In this document: positions 34,838 to 42,488 of the stretch, piece after piece | Layout: every line of letters begins with the position of its first letter | Numbering within the stretch: the first letter of the stretch is position 1 | Origin: Gordonia bronchialis DSM 43247 | GTDB lineage: Bacteria > Actinomycetota > Actinomycetes > Mycobacteriales > Mycobacteriaceae | Direction of reading: 5' to 3' | Length of the DNA: 64,000 bases | Assembly (NCBI RefSeq): GCF_000024785.1 | Contig: NC_013441.1 | Location: 806,001-870,000 of the forward strand | Notes under the pieces: model-generated | The model's database searches: none | What the model was told of the DNA's origin: nothing | What the model saw: the letters and a program-made list of their open reading frames with translations, nothing else | Program-made: the position numbers and the translations under genes

Positions 34838-35626
34838 ATGCCCACCCTCATCCTGATCGCCGTCATTGTCCTGATCGTGGTGGCGGTCGTCGTCGTCGCC
34901 CAGCAGCGGTCCGGTGCGAACCGGGCCGAGGCACTCGACGACGCCAAAGCCGATGCCCGACAGGTCATCGAGCGGCTCGGTGGGCAGGTGTATCAACTTG
35001 TCGGCGACGGTCCGGCGTCGAAGCAGGCCCTCGCCGACGCCGGGGAGCGGTACAACGCGGCCGGGTCGCAGATCGAGCAGGCCAACACGCCCGCGCAGGC
35101 GCGGCTGGCCAAGCAGACCGCCATCGAGGGGCTGTACTACATCCGGGCCGCCCGCACCGCGATGGACATCGATCCCGGACCGCCGATCCCCGAGCTCGAG
35201 GGGCAGAAGAGCGCGGGTGCGGTGACCGAGAAGCGGGCCGTCGAATTCGAGGGGCGCGAGGTCGAGGCATCACCGGAACCGTCGTCGACGACTCCCAACT
35301 ACTATCCGGGCGGCCGGGTCGCCGGACGACCGGTTCCGGCGGGCTGGTACTCCGAGCCGTGGTGGAAACCGGCGCTGGTCGCCGGCGCCTGGGGTGTCGG
35401 CTCGATGTTGCTGTTCTCGACGCTCTTTTCCGGCATGGCCGGCGTGAACTACGACGCGGCCGCCTTCGAGAACGGTGCCGGTGACGGTTCCGACGCCGGA
35501 GCGCTCGACGCCGGTGACATGGGCGACGGGGGCGGCGGGGGCGACTTCGGCGACGGGGGCGGCGATTTCGGTGGTGGCGATTTCGGTGGTGGCGACTTCG
35601 GCGGTGGCGACTTCGGGGGTTTCTGA
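34838..35626 (+). CDS. membrane-anchored protein with Gly/Asp/Phe-rich tail
   Basis: This 262-residue protein opens with a transmembrane helix (LILIAVIVLIVVAVVVVAQQ), a helical segment (about 25-110), a Pro-rich linker, a second hydrophobic stretch (LVAGAWGVGSMLLFSTLFSG) and a tail of GGGDFGGGDFGG units. ATG 34838 is chosen because TGGAGG lies 6 bases upstream; ATG 34784 is weaker. It resembles DUF1542-type actinobacterial membrane proteins; function unknown. Confidence 0.75.
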   Translation: MPTLILIAVIVLIVVAVVVVAQQRSGANRAEALDDAKADARQVIERLGGQVYQLVGDGPASKQALADAGERYNAAGSQIEQANTPAQARLAKQTAIEGLYYIRAARTAMDIDPGPPIPELEGQKSAGAVTEKRAVEFEGREVEASPEPSSTTPNYYPGGRVAGRPVPAGWYSEPWWKPALVAGAWGVGSMLLFSTLFSGMAGVNYDAAAFENGAGDGSDAGALDAGDMGDGGGGGDFGDGGGDFGGGDFGGGDFGGGDFGGF

Positions 35627-35659
35627 CCATCACCCGGAACCGCTCCCGCGTCGGCCGTT

Positions 35660-36217
35660 CTACTCCGTGGCGAAGGTGAACCGCGTGCAGTCCGTCGGGA
35701 ACGACGACCATGCGAATGCGCGTCGCGGCGTGATGGCACGCAGGCCGCCGCCGTTGGTCATCGACTCCCACGCGTTGGCCTCCGGCGAGTAGCCGAGTTC
35801 GGCATACTTGCCGAACGCCGCCGCGATGCGCTCACCGAGACCATCGGCGCGTGCGCGGACGGCAACCGAATTGCCTTCGACGATCACCACATCCGTGCCG
35901 CTCTCCAGGGTCAGTGTGCACGCTGGATTGACTTCGACGTTGCGTGTGTGCCGGGTCGTCGGGGCGCCGTCGTAGAAGAATCGACCGGCGACCCAGACCC
36001 CCCAACGGGGCACCGTGTGTGGGGTGCCGTCCGGACGTACCGAACACAGCCAATAGTGTTGTGCAGCAACGAGTTTTTGCTCCGCCGACGCCCAGTCGCG
36101 GGCGCCGGCGGGGTCGGTGTCGACGCCATAGCCGTCGGGGAAGCGGGGGCGGTCGATGGCAGGATCAGGAACGGGCGGAAGGGAATCGGCTTCGCGGATG
36201 GGTGTGCTCGTCGTCAT
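35660..36217 (-). CDS. pyridoxamine 5'-phosphate oxidase-fold protein
   Basis: This 185-residue protein has a split-barrel flavin/F420-binding pattern: LVAAQHYWLCSVRPDGTPHTVPRWGVWVAGRFFYDG, then TRHTRNVEVNPACTLTLESG and RRAFAWSSFPTDCTRFTF. Such proteins in mycolate bacteria often use F420 or flavin to reduce small molecules. It converges with the preceding gene. Confidence 0.85.
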   Translation of the reverse strand: MTTSTPIREADSLPPVPDPAIDRPRFPDGYGVDTDPAGARDWASAEQKLVAAQHYWLCSVRPDGTPHTVPRWGVWVAGRFFYDGAPTTRHTRNVEVNPACTLTLESGTDVVIVEGNSVAVRARADGLGERIAAAFGKYAELGYSPEANAWESMTNGGGLRAITPRRAFAWSSFPTDCTRFTFATE

Positions 36218-36383
36218 GGTGCGACACTACGACGTGACGGGTCTTCGGCACCCGACCGTTCTTGCGCTGTTGCGGTTACCGCTCTATCCCCGCCGGCCGC
36301 CCGGACGTCCGGACGGCCGACGTCGGCCGGCAACGTCCGAAGGCCCGTCTACATCCGCTGGTTGAGCGCCCGGGACCGCCGGC

Positions 36384-37334
36384 TCAGCTGAACACCACCG
36401 TCTTGCGGCCATGGACCAGGATCCGGTCTTCGAGATGCCAGCGCAAACCCCGTGCGAGAACCAGTGTTTCGATGTCGCGACCCTGACGCACCATGTCCGA
36501 CACGGAATCTCCGTGGTCGACGCGGATGACGTCCTGCTCGATGATGGGTCCGGCGTCGAGGTCGGCGGTCACATAGTGGCAGGTGGCGCCGATCAGTTTG
36601 ACGCCCCGCGCGAAGGCCTGGTGGTAGGGCCGGGCGCCGACGAAGCTCGGCAGGAAGCTGTGATGGATGTTGAGGGCGCGCCCGGCCCACGCGTCGCACA
36701 GCTGGGGCGGCAGGATCTGCATGAACCGGGCCAGCACGATGGCGTCGGGTGAGTGGGCGTCGACGATCCGGCCGACCTCGGCGAAGGCCTCGGCCTTGCG
36801 TTCGCCGGCGAACGGCACGTGATGGAAGGGGATGCCGAATCGGGTGGGCAGTTCCTCGAGATCGCGGTGATTGCCGATCACGGCCTCGATGGATGCGGGC
36901 AACTCGCCCCGGTAGGCGCGGCCCAGCAGGTCGGTGAGACAGTGGCTCTCCTTGCTCACCAGCAGCACCACGGACTTGCGTTCGCCGGTGTCGGTGAGCC
37001 GCCAATCCGTTTCGTCGCCGAGTTCGGGGGCCACCTCGGTGGCGAAGCGCTCGCGCAGCTGATCCGCGGTGGATGCGACCGAATCGGCCCGCACGGCCTG
37101 ACGGGTGAAGAACCAGCCGGTCTCGGCGTCCGAGTGGTAGGCCGCCTCGGTGATCCAGCCGCCGACGTCGGCGAGGAAGGACGAGATGCGGGCGACGATG
37201 CCGGTACGGTCCGGGCATCCCAGGGTGAGGACGTAGCGTCGCCCCGCGGGATCGGGAAGGACGGGGCTGGATGTTCCTGCACCGGATGTTCCTGCACCGG
37301 AAGTCTCTGCGCTGGATGTCTCTGCACTGGCCAC
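36384..37334 (-). CDS. purU: formyltetrahydrofolate deformylase
   Basis: This 316-residue protein has an N-terminal ACT domain ([26 protein letters not shown]) and a formyltransferase-like catalytic domain with [19 protein letters not shown] and [12 protein letters not shown]. It releases formate from 10-formyl-THF to balance one-carbon pools. GTG 37334 is chosen; an in-frame extension to 37856 covers deoC and is not credible. The first about 25 residues are a pentapeptide repeat (AETSS/AGTSG) encoded by four 15-bp units. Confidence 0.9.
   Translation of the reverse strand: MASAETSSAETSGAGTSGAGTSSPVLPDPAGRRYVLTLGCPDRTGIVARISSFLADVGGWITEAAYHSDAETGWFFTRQAVRADSVASTADQLRERFATEVAPELGDETDWRLTDTGERKSVVLLVSKESHCLTDLLGRAYRGELPASIEAVIGNHRDLEELPTRFGIPFHHVPFAGERKAEAFAEVGRIVDAHSPDAIVLARFMQILPPQLCDAWAGRALNIHHSFLPSFVGARPYHQAFARGVKLIGATCHYVTADLDAGPIIEQDVIRVDHGDSVSDMVRQGRDIETLVLARGLRWHLEDRILVHGRKTVVFS
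37270..37333 (-). repeat. 15-bp tandem repeat at the start of purU
   Basis: Four consecutive 15-base units of the form CYGGATGTTCCTGCA (plus strand) encode the N-terminal A-E/G-T-S-S/G pentapeptides of PurU. The repeat ends at the start codon and lies beside the divergent deoC start, so copy-number change would alter only the dispensable-looking N-terminus. Confidence 0.75.
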
Positions 37335-37361
37335 GGAACCCAGTGTGCCAAGCTCGACTCT

Positions 37362-38039
37362 GTGACCAACACCGACCTGCGCCGTGGCGATGTCGCCGCG
37401 ATCATCGACCACACCCTGCTCAAGCCGGAAGCCACCCACGCCGACGTGCAGGCCACTCTCGCCGAGGCCGCAGACCTCGGTGTGTACGCGGTCTGTGTCT
37501 CGCCGTCGATGCTCCCGGTCGACGCCGGAACGCAACGGACCTGTGTGGTCGCCGGTTTCCCGTCGGGTAAGCACCACTCGCTGGTCAAGGCGGCCGAGGC
37601 GCGTCTCGCCGTGGACACGGGAGCCGACGAGATCGACATGGTGATCGACGTGGGCGCCGCTGTGGACGGGCGGTTCGACGAGGTCTTCGCCGACATCCTC
37701 ACCGTGCGGGAGGCTGTCGCCGACGACGCGCTCCTGAAGGTGATCATCGAATCGGCGGCGCTGCTCGAACTCGCCGGCCCGGACGCGGTGACCGAGGTGT
37801 GTCGGCGCGCGGTCGACGCCGGGGCGGCATATGTGAAGACCTCCACCGGATTTCACCCGGCCGGTGGCGCGAGTGTGCGGGCGGTCGAGCTGATGCGAGC
37901 CGCGGTCGGCGACACCGTCGGTGTGAAGGCATCCGGTGGCATTCGCACGGCCGAGTTCGCCGAAGAACTCATCGTGGCGGGTGCCAGCCGGCTGGGACTC
38001 TCGGCGTCACGCGCGGTGCTCGACGGGTTCCCGGATTAG
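37362..38039 (+). CDS. deoC: deoxyribose-phosphate aldolase
   Basis: This 225-residue class I aldolase has the Schiff-base lysine in [10 protein letters not shown] (K159) and [10 protein letters not shown] for the assisting lysine. [11 protein letters not shown] at the N-terminus is diagnostic. It cleaves deoxyribose-5-phosphate in nucleoside catabolism. GTG 37362 lies 27 bases from the divergent purU start, so the two promoters must overlap the opposite coding ends. Confidence 0.95.
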   Translation: MTNTDLRRGDVAAIIDHTLLKPEATHADVQATLAEAADLGVYAVCVSPSMLPVDAGTQRTCVVAGFPSGKHHSLVKAAEARLAVDTGADEIDMVIDVGAAVDGRFDEVFADILTVREAVADDALLKVIIESAALLELAGPDAVTEVCRRAVDAGAAYVKTSTGFHPAGGASVRAVELMRAAVGDTVGVKASGGIRTAEFAEELIVAGASRLGLSASRAVLDGFPD

Positions 38040-38044
38040 GGCGG

Positions 38045-38077
38045 GTCTCCCAATCCCTCGCAGTGGAATCGGGAGAC
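38045..38077 (+). terminator. hairpin after deoC
   Basis: GTCTCCC and GGGAGAC form a 7-bp stem, with an inner TCC/GGA pair strengthening it. It starts 6 bases after the deoC stop. Confidence 0.55.
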
Positions 38078-38177
38078 ATGCCCTAGCTCCCCGACCATTC
38101 GTCTATAGCTGAGTTCTGGGCGAATAATTGTGCGGTGCAGCGTATTACAGATTCCTTCGAAAAGGTTTGCGATTTCC
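38078..38177. other. upstream flank cut off from the 13E12/HNH gene
   Basis: No gene is visible. Joining this flank, through the 15-bp duplicated target, to 43839 onward restores a continuous upstream region for the HNH gene. The stretch is AT-richer than its surroundings and probably held that gene's promoter before the transposon inserted. Confidence 0.5.
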
Positions 38178-38192
38178 CTTGCATACTCGCCA
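38178..38192 (+). repeat. target-site duplication, left copy
   Basis: CTTGCATACTCGCCA is identical to 43824-43838 and directly abuts the left inverted repeat of the arsenic transposon. Confidence 0.85.
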
Positions 38193-38266
38193 TGTCATCT
38201 CGCAGGACATCGGTGACACTTCCGCATCAAGACATCGGTGACAGTTTGAGGGGTCTAGGTGGTGAC
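38193..38266. repeat. left end of the transposon with three motif copies
   Basis: GACATCGGTGACA occurs at 38206-38218 and 38231-38243, and TAGGTGGTGACA near 38255-38266. These are probably transposase-binding sites and face the inverted set at the right end. Confidence 0.75.
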
Positions 38267-38370
38267 ACTTTCATTGGTGTCCGCCACGCAACGCTATGTG
38301 CGTTGCGTGGCGCGGTTGCCGACGAGGGGGAGCCTGACGCAGGTGCTCAACTGACCGCGCCTGCGACGGT

Positions 38371-38733
38371 TCAGCAGCACCCTGTGGTGGCGCTGAGAAC
38401 GCTGCGTAGCGCTTCCAACGACTCTGGCCGTGCGCGGTAGTAGACGTTCATCCCTCGTCGGTCAGGAGCGACCATGCCGGCCTTGCGGAGCTGCCCCAGG
38501 TGGTGGCTCGTGGTGGTCTCGGTGAGGCCGACCGCGGTCGCGAGGTCGCAGGTGCAGATCCCGTTCCCGGTGTCGGCGAGCAGGATCGAGACGAGTTTAA
38601 TCCGGACCGGATCGGCCAGGGCCTTGAGTCGCAGAGCGATTTCTAGGGCGGTGTCGTCATCGAGCGGGGCCGCGGATACCGGTGCGCAGCAGATCGGGGC
38701 ACTGATGTCGACCATCGGCAAGGTCTTCGGCAT
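38371..38733 (-). CDS. arsR: ArsR-family arsenite-responsive repressor
   Basis: This 120-residue winged-helix repressor has HTH LATAVGLTETTTSHHLGQLRKAGM. Candidate As(III)-binding Cys are C60 and C62 (GICTCDL), C15-C16 near the N-terminus and a C-terminal CC pair. It is divergent from arsI. It should release DNA when arsenite or antimonite binds. Confidence 0.9.
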   Translation of the reverse strand: MPKTLPMVDISAPICCAPVSAAPLDDDTALEIALRLKALADPVRIKLVSILLADTGNGICTCDLATAVGLTETTTSHHLGQLRKAGMVAPDRRGMNVYYRARPESLEALRSVLSATTGCC

Positions 38734-38757
38734 GACCTGACCATACTGGTGTCCTTA

Positions 38758-38811
38758 ATATATGTCGAAAAGGTGGGCACGCTGCATGGTGACCGTAGTT
38801 CGATATATGTC
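38758..38811. promoter_or_regulatory. arsR-arsI divergent control region
   Basis: ATATATGTC occurs at 38758-38766 and 38803-38811, and TCGAAAA/TTCGATAT give partial inverted symmetry between them. AT-rich elements of this kind are usual ArsR operators, and their position between the divergent starts fits. Confidence 0.5.
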
Positions 38812-38832
38812 TCACAGGTGAAGGTGATGGTC

Positions 38833-39318
38833 ATGTCCCGTATGCAGCTGGCGCTCAATGTCGATGATCTCGATACCGCAATCGAGTTCTACTCCAAGCT
38901 GTTCAACACCAGCCCGGCCAAACGCAAGCCGGGATACGCCAACTTCGCGGTGGTCGAGCCGCCGCTGAAGCTGGTGCTGCTGGAGAATCCCGGCCAGGGC
39001 GGCACGATCAACCATCTCTGCGTCGAGGTCGAGTCGAGCGAGAAGGTGCACGCCGAGATCGCCCGGTTGTCCGGGGAGGGCCTGTTCACCCAGGAGGAGA
39101 TCAACTCCACCTGCTGTTTCGCGACGCAGGACAAGGTGTGGGTGACCGGACCGGCGAAGGAGAAGTGGGAGGTCTACACCGTGCTCGCTGACTCCGAGAC
39201 GTTCGGGACCAGCCCGAAACTGCTGGAACAGAACGCCACCGAGGACGCCGAGCAGGGCTCGGTGTGCTGCGGCGGCAGCGCCGCAGACCAGGCCGAGGCG
39301 CGCACAGCCTGCTGCTGA
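38833..39318 (+). CDS. arsI: ArsI/CadI-family arsenic-carbon lyase-like dioxygenase
   Basis: This 161-residue vicinal-oxygen-chelate protein has likely Fe(II) ligands Q5, H61 (TINHLCVEV) and E113 (KWEVYTV). The vicinal Cys pair C94-C95 (NSTCCFAT) is the trivalent-organoarsenical site of ArsI. ArsI breaks the C-As bond of methylarsenite; the related CadI binds cadmium. A tail with CCGG and TACC adds Cys that could bind metal. ATG 38833 has AAGGTG 6 bases upstream; ATG 38827 is possible. Confidence 0.85.
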   Translation: MSRMQLALNVDDLDTAIEFYSKLFNTSPAKRKPGYANFAVVEPPLKLVLLENPGQGGTINHLCVEVESSEKVHAEIARLSGEGLFTQEEINSTCCFATQDKVWVTGPAKEKWEVYTVLADSETFGTSPKLLEQNATEDAEQGSVCCGGSAADQAEARTACC

Positions 39319-39340
39319 CAGCCTCGGTTCGCGTTCTCGC

Positions 39341-39751
39341 CTACCGCGCGATGCGGTCGGCGAGAACGCGAATCCGGGCGGTGATGTCGTCGCGGATCAA
39401 CCGCATCCGTTCGATGCCGTCGATGCCCCGTTCGGAGGGTTCGTCGGTGTTCCACACTTCGAGGGCGACGCCGTCGGGTGGGGTGACCTCGGCGGTGCCC
39501 ACCACCACGACGAGATCTGCAGTTTGCATCAGTTCGTCGGTGAGTTGCCGCGGCTGGTGTCCGGCGACGTCGGCGCCGACTTCGGCGAGCGCCTGGGCGG
39601 ACAGGTCGTTGACCTGTCCGCCGATCTTCGCACTCGTTCCGGCCGAGGATGGGGTGATCCGGTCGGTGACCGTGGGTGTGAGGTGTTCGGCCATCACGGA
39701 TTTGCCGCGGTTGGACACGCACACGAACAACACCTTCGGTGGTGTGCTCAC
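39341..39751 (-). CDS. ArsC-like low-molecular-weight phosphatase (CX5K variant)
   Basis: This 136-residue LMW-PTP-fold protein starts LFVCVSNRGKSVMAEHL. The P-loop Arg of CX5R is Lys here. That variant occurs in corynebacterial-type arsenate reductase homologues, so it may be arsenate reductase-like or a related phosphatase. It ends the reverse ars operon and overlaps the upstream arsC by 4 bases. Confidence 0.75.
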   Translation of the reverse strand: MSTPPKVLFVCVSNRGKSVMAEHLTPTVTDRITPSSAGTSAKIGGQVNDLSAQALAEVGADVAGHQPRQLTDELMQTADLVVVVGTAEVTPPDGVALEVWNTDEPSERGIDGIERMRLIRDDITARIRVLADRIAR

Positions 39752-40173
39752 TGGCCGACCTGCTGGTTAGCGGGGAGCAGTTCGTCGAGGAGGTCCGCGA
39801 CCAGTGCGCGGATCTGATCGCGGATCGGGCGGACCGCGTCGATGCCTTGGCCGGCGGGGTCGTCGAGGGCCCAGTCGCGGTAGCTGACGCCGGGGAATAC
39901 TGGGCATGTATCGCCACAGCCCATGGTGATCACCACATCGGAGGATTCGACGGTGTCGGGGGTGAGGACCTTGGGTGACTGTGCCGAGATGTCGATACCG
40001 ACTTCAGCCATCGCCTCGACCGCGGCGGGATTGATCGAGTCGGCGGGCGCAGATCCGGCGGAGCGGACCTCGACACTGCCCTGGCTGAGCGCGGTGAGGA
40101 ACCCCGCGGCCATCTGTGAGCGGCCGGCATTGTGGACGCACACGAACAGCACGCTAGGTCGAGAGGAAGGCAT
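39748..40173 (-). CDS. arsC: arsenate reductase (arsenate-mycothiol transferase type)
   Basis: This 141-residue protein has the P-loop CVHNAGRSQMAAG and MGCGDTCPVFPG, the latter carrying the extra Cys of thiol-linked arsenate reductases. It reduces As(V) to As(III), probably with mycothiol/mycoredoxin in this lineage, for export by Acr3. Confidence 0.88.
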   Translation of the reverse strand: MPSSRPSVLFVCVHNAGRSQMAAGFLTALSQGSVEVRSAGSAPADSINPAAVEAMAEVGIDISAQSPKVLTPDTVESSDVVITMGCGDTCPVFPGVSYRDWALDDPAGQGIDAVRPIRDQIRALVADLLDELLPANQQVGQ

Positions 40174-40214
40174 GAGACACAGTCCCTTTCAGCTGTGGAG
40201 GAATGCTCGGAAAG

Positions 40215-40898
40215 TCACACATGGTTGGCCGTGAGTTCGGCAAGGAGCTCACGAACCCGGGCGTCAAGGTCATCGCGGATCGCGCGAACCTCGCTAAGTG
40301 GACGGCCTTCGGGATCGGAGACCGTCCAATCGAGATACCGCTTGCCGGGATAGATCGGGCACGCGTCGCCGCAGCCCATGGCTACGACCACGTCGGCGGC
40401 GGCGACTACATCGTCGGTGAGTGGTTTGGGGTACTGCGTGCCCAAGTCGACGCCGATCTCGGTCATTGCTTCGACGACGGTCGGGTTGATCGAGTGCGCG
40501 GGGGCTGACCCGGCGGAGCGCACGTGTACCCGACCTGTGGCGTGGTGGGTCATCAATCCGGCGGCCATCTGCGAGCGGCCGGCGTTCTGCACGCAGATGA
40601 ACAGGACTTCGGGCACATCCTTGGGCGCCGATCCATCGGCCTGGGCCAGGGCGCGTAATCGATCGGCAGCGAACCGGCCCGCCAAGGTCGTCAGATGCGC
40701 ATGCACCCGGGAGGTGCGCCGTAACGCGGTGTAGGACTCGAAAACACAGCGTTCCACCGTCTGCCGAGACACCACCCCCTCGTACTTGGCGGCCAAGTCA
40801 GCTGCGGTACGGGCGAGCACGGTATGCGGCATCAGCAGCTCGGGTTGGGCGCGGTGTTCGCCGCGACTTAGCTGTTCGTCCAACACATTCTCAGACAT
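40215..40898 (-). CDS. arsC: arsenate reductase with N-terminal three-helix domain
   Basis: This 227-residue protein has an N-terminal helical domain of about 95 residues (TAADLAAKYEGVVSRQTVERCVFESYTALRRTSRVHAHL), then an arsenate reductase domain with CVQNAGRSQMAAG and MGCGDACPIYPG. The helical part resembles the dimerisation domain of extended actinobacterial ArsC proteins. Its start overlaps the acr3 stop by 8 bases. Confidence 0.85.
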   Translation of the reverse strand: MSENVLDEQLSRGEHRAQPELLMPHTVLARTAADLAAKYEGVVSRQTVERCVFESYTALRRTSRVHAHLTTLAGRFAADRLRALAQADGSAPKDVPEVLFICVQNAGRSQMAAGLMTHHATGRVHVRSAGSAPAHSINPTVVEAMTEIGVDLGTQYPKPLTDDVVAAADVVVAMGCGDACPIYPGKRYLDWTVSDPEGRPLSEVRAIRDDLDARVRELLAELTANHV

Positions 40899-41994
40899 CG
40901 CGAACAGGCTCCTTCGATACATCTGGGCTGGAGGCGGTCGTCGGACTGGTGAAGCGTTTCCGCAGTGCCAGGGACACATAGACCAGCGCGACGAGGACGG
41001 GCACCTCGATGAGTGGGCCGATGACTCCGGCAAGAGCCTGACCGGAGGTCGCACCATAGGTCGCGATCGCAACGGCGATCGCGAGCTCGAAGTTGTTGCC
41101 GGCGGCGGTGAACGCCAGCGTGGTGGTCCGTGCGTAACCCAGCCCCATCGCGGCGCCGAGGACGAATCCGCCACCCCACATCACCGCGAAGTAGATCAGC
41201 AGCGGCAGCGCGATCCGCACGACGTCCCACGGGTGAGAGGTGATCTGCTCCCCCTGCAGGGCGAACAGGATGGCGATGGTGAACAGCAGGCCGTAGAGGG
41301 CCCACGGCCCCAATCGGGGGAGGAACGAGGATTCGTACCATTCGCGGCCTCTGGCCCGTTCGCCGATGCGGCGGGTGAGATAGCCGGCGACCAAGGGGAT
41401 TCCGAGGAAGATCAGCACCGACTTCGCGATCTGCCACGGCGAGGTGTCGATGGTCGTCTGTTCCAGGCCGAGCCATCCGGGTAGCACCGAGAGGTAGAAC
41501 CAGCCCAGCACGGCGAACATGATCACCTGGAACACCGAGTTCAGTGCGACGAGGACGGCAGCCGCCTCGCGGTCGCCGCACGCCAGGTCGTTCCAGATGA
41601 TGACCATCGCGATACAGCGCGCCAGACCGACGATGATCAGTCCGGTCCGGTACTCCGGTAGGTCGGGGAGCAGGAGCCAGGCCAGCGCGAACATCAACGC
41701 GGGTCCGAGGATCCAGTTCAACGCCAGCGACCCGAGCAGCAGGCGACGGTCGCCGGTGACCGAGTCGAGTCGGTCGTAGCGCACCTTGGCCAGCACCGGA
41801 TACATCATGATCAGCAGTCCGAGAGCGATCGGCAGCGAGATGCCGTCGATCTCCACGGCCGCCAGGGCGTCACCCAGGCCGGGAACGGTGCGGCCCAGCA
41901 GCAGGCCCGCGACCATCGCTGCGCCGATCCACACCGGCAGGAATCGGTCCAGCGTCGACAGCTTGCCCGCGACCGCGGTGTCGGAGGCGGTCAC
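40891..41994 (-). CDS. acr3: ACR3-family arsenite efflux permease
   Basis: This 367-residue protein has about ten transmembrane helices. The essential Cys lies in VGLARCIAMVIIWNDLA (C127). AGNNFELAIAVAIATYG and GPLIEVPVLVALVYVSL are typical of Acr3. It exports As(III) using the proton-motive force. It overlaps arsR upstream and the extended arsC downstream, so the genes are one operon. Confidence 0.93.
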   Translation of the reverse strand: MTASDTAVAGKLSTLDRFLPVWIGAAMVAGLLLGRTVPGLGDALAAVEIDGISLPIALGLLIMMYPVLAKVRYDRLDSVTGDRRLLLGSLALNWILGPALMFALAWLLLPDLPEYRTGLIIVGLARCIAMVIIWNDLACGDREAAAVLVALNSVFQVIMFAVLGWFYLSVLPGWLGLEQTTIDTSPWQIAKSVLIFLGIPLVAGYLTRRIGERARGREWYESSFLPRLGPWALYGLLFTIAILFALQGEQITSHPWDVVRIALPLLIYFAVMWGGGFVLGAAMGLGYARTTTLAFTAAGNNFELAIAVAIATYGATSGQALAGVIGPLIEVPVLVALVYVSLALRKRFTSPTTASSPDVSKEPVRDV

Positions 41995-42353
41995 TGGTCC
42001 ACCTCACACGAGCGTGTTTCCCCCACGACGGTGGCGAGATCGTCCAGCAGGTCCGACAGTTGCTGCAGCGCTTCAGCGTTCACCCGGTAGTACACCCACG
42101 TCGCGCGGCGCTCACTGGTCACCAAGCCCGCTTCGCGCAGCACCTTCAGGTGATGTGAGATCGTCGGCTGCGACAACTCGAAGGGTCCGGAAATGTCGCA
42201 CACGCAGGCTTCGCCTCCCGGATGCGCGGCAACCTCGGACAACAACCGCAACCGAACCGGGTCCGCAAGCGCCTTCAACAGTGGGGTGACAGCCCCGGTC
42301 TGGTCACCACTGAGGCCGCGGCCCGGTGGCAGCAGAAGATTCTTATTCGACAC
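41991..42353 (-). CDS. arsR: ArsR-family arsenite-responsive repressor
   Basis: This 120-residue repressor has the classical metal-site helix EACVCDISGPFELSQPTISHHLKVL, with C50 and C52 as As(III) ligands. It is first in the operon arsR-acr3-arsC-arsC-arsC-like on the minus strand. It differs from the repressor at 38371, so the element carries two sensors. Confidence 0.92.
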   Translation of the reverse strand: MSNKNLLLPPGRGLSGDQTGAVTPLLKALADPVRLRLLSEVAAHPGGEACVCDISGPFELSQPTISHHLKVLREAGLVTSERRATWVYYRVNAEALQQLSDLLDDLATVVGETRSCEVDQ

Positions 42354-42355
42354 TC

Positions 42356-42367
42356 GTCAATATTGAC
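42356..42367. promoter_or_regulatory. palindrome GTCAATATTGAC before the arsR-acr3 operon
   Basis: This perfect 12-base palindrome starts 3 bases upstream of the arsR start, within the sequence expected for the promoter or a leaderless start. It is a likely ArsR operator. Confidence 0.6.
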
Positions 42368-42488
42368 ATACGTCGATGCAAGCGACAAGGCGTCGATCCC
42401 GTTTAGCGGGTACGACACGCCCGATGGGCTCCAGCCAAGCCGGCACCCTGGCCTTCGGTTCACACTGCAAGCACTCGACGCTCAGGTG

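Noticed and set aside
36384-37856. Extended purU frame reaching 37856
   Set aside because: The upstream part is antisense to deoC, which has complete catalytic motifs.
38135-38440. Plus-strand 101-codon open frame spanning the left target duplication and transposon end
   Set aside because: It crosses the insertion junction and the end motifs and has no ribosome site, so it arose by chance from the insertion.
42222-42488. N-terminal extension of the IS481 transposase frame
   Set aside because: It is antisense to arsR and its operator and lacks a start signal; typical family proteins begin near the GTG at 42486-42489.
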